From: a virus
IMG/VR virus record: IMGVR_UViG_3300010299_000075
Location: 1 to 22,022 of that record
Strand: one strand, 5' to 3'
DNA length: 22,022 nucleotides
Shown here: piece after piece, positions 6,729-12,290 of the stretch
Layout: the number at the start of each line of letters is the position of its first letter
Position numbering within the stretch: the stretch's first letter is position 1
Notes under the pieces: generated by a model
What the model was told of the DNA's origin: nothing
The model's input: only the letters and a program-made list of their open reading frames with translations
Database searches by the model: none
Position numbers and translations under genes: made by a program

Positions 6729-8363
6729 ATGAAGAAATACTGTCGTCTTTGTAAAAAGAAAGAGTCCAGAGGTCAATGCGGATTCGGTCCCAAGATGTGG
6801 GATAAGTATTCTGTTGATGATGCATCAGATAAAGAAATTGAAAGTGCTGCATCTGACTCTGGAATTACGGAAGTAAATCTTTCTTATTATGCAGAAGAAG
6901 GTCTTCGTGATTGGTTCGGCAAGTCTAAATCAAAAGATGGCAAATCTGGTTGGGTGAATGTAGTCACTGGTGGTACTTGTGCTAGTGATGAACCTGGTGA
7001 AGGGACACCTAAGTGTGTTTCATCTTCTAAACGTGCAAGTATGAGTAAGGCAGAAAGACTTTCTGCTGCTACAAGAAAGAAAAAAGCAGATCCAGGTCAA
7101 CAGCAAAAGTCTGGTGCTGCAAAACCAACATATGTCTCTACTGATCCCAAAAAGAAAATGAAGGAAGAAGTTAACACTTTTAATGAAGCAGATATGAGTG
7201 GTGCTCCTTCAATTAAAGATGCAAAACCAGCAAAGAAAACTAAGGTTAAGTATGATCCTCATATGAAGGTAATGGCACCCCAGATTAAGAAAGAAGAAAT
7301 GGAAGTTACAGAAGCAAAGGATAAACCAGGTAAGAGTAGTGGTAAGAAAGATGCTTGTTACCATAAGGTTAAGTCTCGTTACTCGGTATGGCCTTCTGCA
7401 TATGCATCAGGTGCCCTTGTAAAGTGCCGTAAGAAGGGTGCTGCTAACTGGGGAAACTCTGATAAGAAAGAAGAGTTCCAGGGGTTTACAGATGCACAGA
7501 TTGCTGCACTTGAAGAGATTGGTGCAATCGAGGTAAACGAAGAAGGACAAAAGTGCTGGAAGGGATATGAAAAGAAAGGCACTAAAAAGATGTTTGGTAA
7601 GACTTATAACAATTGTGTCAAGAAAGAAGGATATGCACCTGGTGATGTAGATCAAAAAGTTGGTGCAGTAACATCAATTCCAAAGTCTGATCAAGATGCT
7701 GCTAAAGCAAGATTACTTGCTAAAGCAAAAGCAAAGCGTGAAAAGATGAAGAAAGAAGATGTTGAATTAACAGATGCTTATGGAGATACCTTTGCAGTTG
7801 TAACTGATGTTGTAAAACCAGAACCACTGAAACCTACAACACAAGATTTTCAATGGGAAATGATGGATGATCTAGAAGCAATAACTGAAGCATCTAGACT
7901 TCCAGCAAAGACAGGAAACGTTGTAATGGTAGTTATCAATTGGAGAGGTAGATCTTTCTCAACAAAGATGTTCTTCCCACAAGCATCGATGCCTAAGAGA
8001 AAAGATATTGAAACAGAAATACAAAAACTTTATCCAGATTCTAGAGTTGTATACTTTGCATTATCAAACATTGGTCAAGGTGAACCTTTGATTCAAGTTA
8101 CTACTGAAGATTGGCAAAAAGTAAATAAGAAAGATAAGACTGATGGTATGAGTCCTGATGCAGTAAAGGCATATCGTCGTGAGAATCCTGGTTCAAAACT
8201 AAAGACTGCTGTAACTGGTGATCCTAAACCAGGTAGTAAAGATTCTAAACGTAGAAAGTCTTATTGTTCTAGATCAAAAGGACAACAAGATATGCATAAT
8301 ATTGATTGCTCAAAGACACCAGATAAAGCAATCTGTAAAGCACGTAGACGTTGGAAGTGCTGA
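6729..8363 (+). CDS. Modular Cys/Lys-rich cyanophage protein (DUF6321/DUF5872-like motifs)
   Basis: The 544-residue protein is built of several short modules joined by Lys/Glu-rich linkers. An N-terminal Cys cluster (C5, C8, C17) is followed by residues 60-140 with DWFGKSKSKDGKSGWV, CASDEPGEGTPKCVSS and GAAKPTYVSTDP. Residues ~198-242 contain KKDACYHKVKSRYSVWPSAY and a CRKKGAANWG end. Residues 276-300 read CWKGYEKKGTKKMFGKTYNN followed by CVKKE. A compact domain at ~397-460 resembles the protein encoded next at 8367. The tail ends RRKSYCSRSKG...KARRRWKC. From memory the first, second and last modules match domains of unknown function widespread in cyanomyoviruses. ITE-Ala at 385-388 fits the gp21 protease consensus and would release the last ~157 residues. 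A virion or internal head protein is plausible; the function is unknown. Confidence 0.8.
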   Translation: MKKYCRLCKKKESRGQCGFGPKMWDKYSVDDASDKEIESAASDSGITEVNLSYYAEEGLRDWFGKSKSKDGKSGWVNVVTGGTCASDEPGEGTPKCVSSSKRASMSKAERLSAATRKKKADPGQQQKSGAAKPTYVSTDPKKKMKEEVNTFNEADMSGAPSIKDAKPAKKTKVKYDPHMKVMAPQIKKEEMEVTEAKDKPGKSSGKKDACYHKVKSRYSVWPSAYASGALVKCRKKGAANWGNSDKKEEFQGFTDAQIAALEEIGAIEVNEEGQKCWKGYEKKGTKKMFGKTYNNCVKKEGYAPGDVDQKVGAVTSIPKSDQDAAKARLLAKAKAKREKMKKEDVELTDAYGDTFAVVTDVVKPEPLKPTTQDFQWEMMDDLEAITEASRLPAKTGNVVMVVINWRGRSFSTKMFFPQASMPKRKDIETEIQKLYPDSRVVYFALSNIGQGEPLIQVTTEDWQKVNKKDKTDGMSPDAVKAYRRENPGSKLKTAVTGDPKPGSKDSKRRKSYCSRSKGQQDMHNIDCSKTPDKAICKARRRWKC

Positions 8364-8366
8364 CTT

Positions 8367-8675
8367 ATGAAAACATATAGACAATTTCTTTCAGAAAACA
8401 TCACCATCAATGGTGATTTTAATGGAACACTAACATATGGAGGTGCTCCTGGAAAAGAACAACAGAAAGAGTCATTCTTTGCCGATGTTGTTTGGGAAGG
8501 TAAAATTTATCGTCTTGAAATAGAAGGAAAAATGCTTTCTAAAAATGAATTAGCGGAGCAAATTCAAAGCGAATATCCCGGAGCAATTGTTCATCAAATT
8601 TATCCGGGTGAGGCACCTTCTAAAATTAAAAGTTCAAAAAGATATCAACCAGAAAGATTAACTTGGAGTGACTGA
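8367..8675 (+). CDS. Putative internal head protein with capsid-targeting-like N-terminus
   Basis: The 102-residue protein begins MKTYRQFLSE. The T4 internal proteins IPI and IPIII begin MKTYQEFIAE, a capsid targeting peptide removed by gp21 after the Glu; here LSE at 8-10 fits the (L/I)xE cleavage rule. The mature part would be ~92 residues, containing VVWEGKIYRLEIEGK, a helix NELAEQIQSEYPG and a basic, Pro-containing tail. That domain resembles residues ~397-447 of the preceding protein (VVINWRGRSF ... IETEIQKLYPDS). The gene lies 3 bp after its upstream neighbour and 2 bp before the next gene, so the three are probably co-transcribed and translationally coupled. Packaging into the head and injection with DNA is inferred from the peptide. 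This N-terminal motif is, as I recall, recurrent in marine T4-like phage proteins, so it may have another meaning. Confidence 0.7.
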   Translation: MKTYRQFLSENITINGDFNGTLTYGGAPGKEQQKESFFADVVWEGKIYRLEIEGKMLSKNELAEQIQSEYPGAIVHQIYPGEAPSKIKSSKRYQPERLTWSD

Positions 8676-8677
8676 TT

Positions 8678-10033
8678 ATGGCACAGTGGAATAAAAACGA
8701 ACAAGCATATAGGGCACAAGACACTACAAACTTTGAAGTTTTCATGTGTGCCGATAGATACGGCAACATTGGAGATTGTGGAGTAACTACTGGTACAAGT
8801 GGTGGATCAGTTGATGCTTTTGGAAGATCAAGAACATCAGAACCATTTACACTTGCCGACTATACACACATTTATGGTGAAGAAGTAGAACTTCTTACGA
8901 AAACTGTTGGTGTTGGTGCTACAACCGAAGTAAATCCAAATACAGCATCTATCGCATTAATTGTTGGAACTGGTGCAACAGATCAGGTTATTCACCAATC
9001 CAGAATGTATCACCATTACATGCCTGGTAAGTCTCAATCTATAATGGCTAGTTTTAATTTTCTTGATGTAAGAGAAAATACGACAAAGAAAGTGGGATAT
9101 TATGATGATAGAAATGGTGTATTTGTTCAGCAAGAGGGAGACGGAACTGTTTCTGTTGTAAGAAGATCTTTTAATACTGGAATTGCCAGTGATATAGTCG
9201 TTAATCAGGTTAATTGGAATTTAGATCCTATGGATGGCACTGGTATTACCAGTGTATCTTTAGACTTCACCAAAACACAGTTGTTTGTCTCAGACTTTCA
9301 ATGGTTGGGTGTGGGTAGGATAAGATGTGGATTTGTTCTGGGTGGGAGAACTATATACTTCCATGAATTTAATCATGCTAATGTGGAAGAACATGCATAT
9401 TGGAGTTTACCATCACTTCCAATTAGATGCGAAATTGCCAATACAGGATCTGCTGTTGGTATTACATCAATGGAACAAATCTGCTCCACTGTATTGAGTG
9501 AAGGTGGATATGTTGAAACTGGTGTTGAGTTTGCTGCACATAACGGGCCAATTACCTTATCAAGAAATACACAAAGTACATTTAGACAATGTGTAGGTGC
9601 TATTAGACTATCTAATACATTCAAAGGAATTCCAAATAGAACAACAGTTAGATTGACTGATATTGAAGTATTGAGTGAATCTACAAATGCTAGACTTGAG
9701 ATTTGGAGATTACCAGGCAATAGTAATATTACAGGTGGAACTTGGGTAAGTGTTAATGATGATTCTGCAGTTGAATATAATGTTACGGCAGGGACTAATT
9801 TTACAACAACTGGTGGTGACTTGAAAAATTCAACATTACTTGCTGCAAATAATCCATCAGGAAAGCAAGCATCATCTATGGTTGCATTTAATCCAACTAC
9901 TGCAAGAAGATCTTATATTGCACAAAACATTGATGCTAATGATAGTAATATTTTTGCTATTATTGTAGAAAATTTATCTGATACTAGTGAAACAGATATT
10001 TACAATGCATTTCAGTGGAGAGAAACTAGGTAA
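8678..10033 (+). CDS. Putative virion structural protein
   Basis: The 451-residue protein begins MAQWNKNEQAYRAQDTTNFE and carries a segment SVDAFGRSRTSEPFTLADY (residues ~44-62) that I recognise as typical of a cyanophage and marine phage protein family annotated only as structural or hypothetical. The rest is predicted largely beta: repeated Gly/Thr-rich strands, with conserved-looking HQSRMYHHYMPGKSQ, KVGYYDDRNGVFVQ and MDGTGITSVSLDFTKTQ. There is no signal peptide or transmembrane segment. It is the last gene before the gp17 remnant, in the place where T4 has gp13-gp16; none of those is recognisable here, and no small terminase is seen in the window. Assembly in the tail or head surface is inferred from family and context. 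Confidence 0.7.
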   Translation: MAQWNKNEQAYRAQDTTNFEVFMCADRYGNIGDCGVTTGTSGGSVDAFGRSRTSEPFTLADYTHIYGEEVELLTKTVGVGATTEVNPNTASIALIVGTGATDQVIHQSRMYHHYMPGKSQSIMASFNFLDVRENTTKKVGYYDDRNGVFVQQEGDGTVSVVRRSFNTGIASDIVVNQVNWNLDPMDGTGITSVSLDFTKTQLFVSDFQWLGVGRIRCGFVLGGRTIYFHEFNHANVEEHAYWSLPSLPIRCEIANTGSAVGITSMEQICSTVLSEGGYVETGVEFAAHNGPITLSRNTQSTFRQCVGAIRLSNTFKGIPNRTTVRLTDIEVLSESTNARLEIWRLPGNSNITGGTWVSVNDDSAVEYNVTAGTNFTTTGGDLKNSTLLAANNPSGKQASSMVAFNPTTARRSYIAQNIDANDSNIFAIIVENLSDTSETDIYNAFQWRETR

Positions 10034-10038
10034 TTTTT

Positions 10039-10233
10039 ATGAGTGATAATGTATATCTTGGCAATCCGAATCTAAAAAAAGCAAATACTGCTATTGAGTT
10101 TACTCAAGAAGAGATTGCTGAGTTTATTAAGTGTAAGCAAGATCCCGTATATTTTGCAAAGAAATATATAAAAATTGTTTCTGTTGATGAGGGACTTGTA
10201 CCTTTTAATATGTACGGTTTCATCAATGTTTGA
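10039..10233 (+). pseudogene. Truncated 5' copy of terminase large subunit gene (gp17)
   Basis: A 64-codon frame beginning MSDNVYLGNPNLKKANTAIE aligns with the first 58 residues of the complete gp17 at 12291; I count 43 identities in 58 positions with one gap. After FNMY the similarity ends in GFINV and a stop. The fragment lacks everything from the Walker A motif (residue 78 of gp17) onward, so it cannot be an ATPase or nuclease. Its DEGLVPFNMY segment looks closer to the form I recall from other cyanophage gp17 proteins than the window's own full copy (DEGLTQFTPY). It is probably the relic of a resident gp17 displaced by an incoming cassette-plus-gp17 segment. A small expressed regulatory peptide cannot be excluded, because the frame is intact with its own ATG. 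Confidence 0.8.
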
Positions 10234-10424
10234 TTTATTAGTTGTAGATAATTGATCTAAAGATACTCTAATAGTTCTTATAGCTATCCTATCAACCTTA
10301 ACAAAGATATTCTAGTTAAGAAATACGATACTGTCAAGTATTAATTTTTACAGCATTAATGTTGACAACACTGTATCATCTATATACATTAATAACTTAA
10401 GGTTATTTCTACGGGAATGAATTC
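10234..10424 (+). other. 191-bp non-coding AT-rich stretch before the accessory cassette
   Basis: No ORF of useful length is seen. It contains small inverted repeats: CTTAAC/GTTAAG (10297-10320, 12-nt loop), AATAC/GTATT (10322-10342) and AATAAC/GTTATT (10391-10407, 5-nt loop). It also holds a sigma70-like promoter. None of the hairpins has a following T-run. It is the longest gap in the window, in a genome where most gaps are under 60 bp. Confidence 0.6.
10362..10390 (+). promoter_or_regulatory. Sigma70-like promoter ahead of the accessory cassette
   Basis: A perfect -35 box TTGACA (10362-10367) is followed after 17 bp by TACATT (10385-10390), four of six matches to TATAAT. The predicted start near 10397 falls at the base of a small hairpin, about 28 bp before the first cassette ATG. 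It is the only convincing host-type promoter noticed, and it suggests early or middle expression of the cassette within an otherwise late region. Confidence 0.5.
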
Positions 10425-10664
10425 ATGCAAACAACTATAATAGGTTTTTACCTTACCGTTTTTATTATTGCATGTTTATTTGCGTACGGTGGTTATGAAA
10501 GCACTATGCGTCTTTTCACTTATGTTGACTTACATTTGAGATTTTCAATTATCAAAGTAAGAATGTACTTTATGGCACGTAAGTTACGTAAAGAACTTAA
10601 TTTATCATCATTACCTCAACTTAAAGAATTAAAACAGAAGGAACCTAAAAATGACCAACGATAG
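10425..10664 (+). CDS. Small single-span membrane protein
   Basis: The 79-residue protein has one hydrophobic segment at residues ~5-22 (IIGFYLTVFIIACLFAYGG) followed by a basic amphipathic region (RFSIIKVRMYFMARKLRKEL) and a hydrophilic Lys-rich tail. The topology is probably N-out with the basic part in the cytoplasm, by the positive-inside rule. A modest GGGA element precedes the ATG. Its 3' end overlaps the next gene by 14 bp, so the two are likely translated together. The function is unknown; a role at the host membrane during early infection would fit the sigma70-like promoter upstream. Confidence 0.65.
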   Translation: MQTTIIGFYLTVFIIACLFAYGGYESTMRLFTYVDLHLRFSIIKVRMYFMARKLRKELNLSSLPQLKELKQKEPKNDQR

Positions 10665-10917
10665 AGAATTTTCTGACCTGACCCTTAACAGGAAAGAATG
10701 TCCAAAATGTCGTGCAATCTGGATCAATGGAGAACACTATTGGTCAGGAACTGGAAACAAAGGTAATGAGTTAGATTTAGCAGGTCTTGTATGTAATAGA
10801 CTAGGTGATCATCAATGCATCAATCCAATGAAGGGTATGGATGGTGGTGATACATGGGATAAAAGACTTGACGTATTGGATAAGAGATTAGATGAAAAAC
10901 TTCAAAATGGAGACTGA
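10651..10917 (+). CDS. Small zinc-ribbon-like protein
   Basis: The 88-residue protein starts inside the end of the previous gene, with AAGGAA 9 bp upstream as Shine-Dalgarno. Four cysteines are spaced as a possible metal site: C17-x2-C20 (ECPKCRAIW) and C48 with C56 (LVCNRLGDHQCINP). Between them lies GEHYWSGTGNKGNELDLAG. The C-terminal ~20 residues form a charged helix with a small repeat (KRLDVLDKRLDEKL). The pattern is one I recall from small hypothetical proteins of cyanomyoviruses. The role is unknown; nucleic-acid or protein binding are the usual uses of such ribbons. Confidence 0.7.
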   Translation: MTNDREFSDLTLNRKECPKCRAIWINGEHYWSGTGNKGNELDLAGLVCNRLGDHQCINPMKGMDGGDTWDKRLDVLDKRLDEKLQNGD

Positions 10918-10921
10918 AGAA

Positions 10922-11095
10922 ATGCCAAGTGGTAACGTTACAAAGACTGATCTTCTTTCTAGGATCTATAAATTAAAAACAGATTTATATGATGATAGTT
11001 TAGATATGTTTAATTGCTTTTCCGAAGAGAAGAAAGAAGGTGCTCATGACGCTTTAAATAGAGTATTGGACATCCTGCAAGAATACCGAGAATGA
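10922..11095 (+). CDS. Small helical protein, function unknown
   Basis: I favour the start MPSGNVTKTD at 10922 because GGAG lies nine bases upstream and the previous stop is at 10915-10917. In-frame ATGs at 10892 and 10907 are also possible and would overlap the previous gene. The resulting 57-residue protein is mostly alpha-helical (LLSRIYKLKTDLYDD, then a charged helix ending VLDILQEYRE). The stop overlaps the next start as ATGA. It resembles short proteins seen beside the preceding gene type in cyanophages, from memory only. Confidence 0.6.
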   Translation: MPSGNVTKTDLLSRIYKLKTDLYDDSLDMFNCFSEEKKEGAHDALNRVLDILQEYRE

Positions 11096-11229
11096 CAGAG
11101 GAACAAGAACGAACTCTCCGAGAGAGAATTGCAAAATCAAAGAATGATCTTCTCATGGAAGAACCATGCCCAATATATGAGGCAATAGATGAAGATTGGA
11201 ATGATTTTTGGTATTATGAAGACAACTAA
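11092..11229 (+). CDS. 45-residue acidic peptide
   Basis: The ORF starts with an ATGA overlap on the previous stop and encodes MTEEQERTLRERIAKSKNDL, then a Pro-Cys-Pro hinge and an acidic aromatic tail (DEDWNDFWYYEDN). An amphipathic N-terminal helix followed by an acidic, Trp/Tyr-rich tail suggests a protein-binding peptide, possibly a DNA mimic, though this is speculation. The coupled start and coding-like composition support it as real despite its length. Confidence 0.55.
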   Translation: MTEEQERTLRERIAKSKNDLLMEEPCPIYEAIDEDWNDFWYYEDN

Positions 11230-11232
11230 ATA
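11226..11232 (+). promoter_or_regulatory. Possible late promoter-like box CTAAATA
   Basis: CTAAATA overlaps the stop codon of the 45-residue ORF and lies 21 bp before the GTG start at 11254, the same geometry as the late promoters downstream. It has one mismatch to TATAAATA in its best alignment and is the only such box in the cassette, so the call is weak. Confidence 0.35.
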
Positions 11233-11253
11233 CAGATAAAATAAAAGAACACT

Positions 11254-11430
11254 GTGTATAAATTAGATTTCTCAATAGAAGATATTCATCTTTTACATCA
11301 TTGTGTTTGTAAGAGATTGGAAACTTGGGAGGGATCTCCTGCCAGACATCCACTAGAACAAGAACACTTGTGGTACTTGAGAGATGGGTTATACAGAGTA
11401 ATACTTGAATATAAATTTGAAAACTTATGA
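11254..11430 (+). CDS. Small protein with GTG start, function unknown
   Basis: The ORF reads (V/M)YKLDFSIEDIHLLHHCVC, then RLETWEGSPARHPLEQEHLW and a C-terminal YLRDGLYRVILEYKFENL: 58 residues, mostly helical. It requires a GTG start; no ATG is available upstream in frame without a stop. The end overlaps the next ATG as ATGA, and the layout (helix, W.GSPAR.P.EQE, helix) resembles a family of ~60-residue cyanophage proteins I recall. The Shine-Dalgarno is poor (AAAAGAA). Confidence 0.6.
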   Translation: MYKLDFSIEDIHLLHHCVCKRLETWEGSPARHPLEQEHLWYLRDGLYRVILEYKFENL

Positions 11431-11603
11431 ACTTTGAATTGACGATGGAAGATTTTACCATCATTCAGAATGCCTTACATTACTATAAAAAAGTAGAAAA
11501 ATATCCAAACTTTGCTCACTTTGATGAGGAAAGAATTAATAAGTTGCGAGATAAACTGGCATATCAAATGATACCGAGTAAAAATTCAAAACCAAAAGAA
11601 TGA
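11427..11603 (+). CDS. Small helical protein, function unknown
   Basis: The 58-residue ORF is fused by ATGA overlaps to both neighbours. It begins MNFELTMEDFTIIQNALHYY and continues with two charged helices and a basic tail (KNSKPKE). Its opening, xFELTMEDFxIIxxALxYY, parallels that of the preceding protein (KLDFSIEDIHLLHHCV), hinting at distant paralogy between the two neighbours. No function can be assigned. Confidence 0.6.
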   Translation: MNFELTMEDFTIIQNALHYYKKVEKYPNFAHFDEERINKLRDKLAYQMIPSKNSKPKE

Positions 11604-11803
11604 ATTTATTTCTTAGACCGATAGATGATGTCACTGGTGTGACATGGAGTATCATCTGGTGTATGATTATATTACTAACTGGAGTTGCTTATTACATATA
11701 TACAATTATGAGAATAGCATTTCAGGAGTTAGAGGAAGATGGCAGAAATGAAACCGCCGAACAGGAAGAGTTGTTACAACTTCCGAGTGGTAGAGATCAA
11801 TAG
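11600..11803 (+). CDS. Small single-span membrane protein
   Basis: The 67-residue protein has a hydrophobic segment at residues ~15-36 (TWSIIWCMIILLTGVAYYIY) and an acidic C-terminal tail (FQELEEDGRNETAEQEEL). It starts with an ATGA overlap on the previous gene and its 3' part overlaps the nuclease gene by up to 65 bp in another frame. The function is unknown; inner-membrane location is inferred. Confidence 0.55.
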   Translation: MNLFLRPIDDVTGVTWSIIWCMIILLTGVAYYIYTIMRIAFQELEEDGRNETAEQEELLQLPSGRDQ

Positions 11804-12200
11804 AGTTCTCGATGGAGATACGCTGGATGTAACAATTGATTTGGGATTTGATCTATATAAGAAAGAAAGAGTAAGAGTTGCAGGAGTCGATACGCCAGAG
11901 AAGAGGACGAGAGACCTTGAGGAAAAGGAGTTAGGAATTGACGCAACAAACTGGCTCAAAGAAAAACTGGAAGGGGCGTTGGCTGGTGATGATGACCTTG
12001 TTATTCGTACTGAACTTGTTGGTGGCGTTGGCAAATATGGGCGTCTTTTGGGTTGGCTTTACCTTGGGGACGGAAACGTGTCCCTTAACGAACAAATGAT
12101 TGAAGAAGGATACGCATTTCCCTATGATGGCGGCACTAAGGTGAAAGATTTTGAGGAACTGAGAGAAATACGCAGAGCACATGGTACTTTGATTGAATGA
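11739..12200 (+). CDS. Staphylococcal nuclease-like (thermonuclease family) endonuclease
   Basis: The 153-residue protein matches the SNase (SNc) fold. Counting from the first ATG, there is VLDGDT at 23-28, RVAGVDTPE at 46-54 and GKYGRLLGWLY at 98-108. These align R46, D51, T52, E54 and R102 with the SNase catalytic and Ca-binding residues R35, D40, T41, E43 and R87, so the enzyme should be active, cleaving DNA and possibly RNA in a Ca-dependent way. There is no signal peptide, so it should act inside the infected cell, for example on host DNA or in nucleotide recycling. AGAGGA lies two bases before the ATG at 11739 and eleven before an in-frame ATG at 11748, so the shorter start is possible. 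It lies directly upstream of the terminase, in the accessory cassette. Confidence 0.88.
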   Translation: MAEMKPPNRKSCYNFRVVEINRVLDGDTLDVTIDLGFDLYKKERVRVAGVDTPEKRTRDLEEKELGIDATNWLKEKLEGALAGDDDLVIRTELVGGVGKYGRLLGWLYLGDGNVSLNEQMIEEGYAFPYDGGTKVKDFEELREIRRAHGTLIE

Positions 12201-12201
12201 T

Positions 12202-12288
12202 ATGTCTACTCTTTTTGTAATTGGTTTTATATTATTTTTGACTTGTGCACTACATATTACATGGCCGGTAAAAAATAATAAGTTTTAA
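12202..12288 (+). CDS. 28-residue hydrophobic peptide
   Basis: A short ORF fits exactly between the nuclease stop and the gp17 ATG (gaps of 1 and 2 bp). It encodes MSTLFVIGFILFLTCALHIT followed by WPVKNNKF: a single transmembrane span with a short basic tail. The exact fit and membrane-like composition favour a real small protein, but no Shine-Dalgarno is visible and length alone gives little proof. Confidence 0.45.
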   Translation: MSTLFVIGFILFLTCALHITWPVKNNKF

Positions 12289-12290
12289 AT

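Noticed and set aside
10297-10407. Cluster of small inverted repeats as an attachment site or riboswitch
   Set aside because: Stems are 5-6 bp, AT-rich, not conserved with each other, and no integrase or direct att-like repeats are present.
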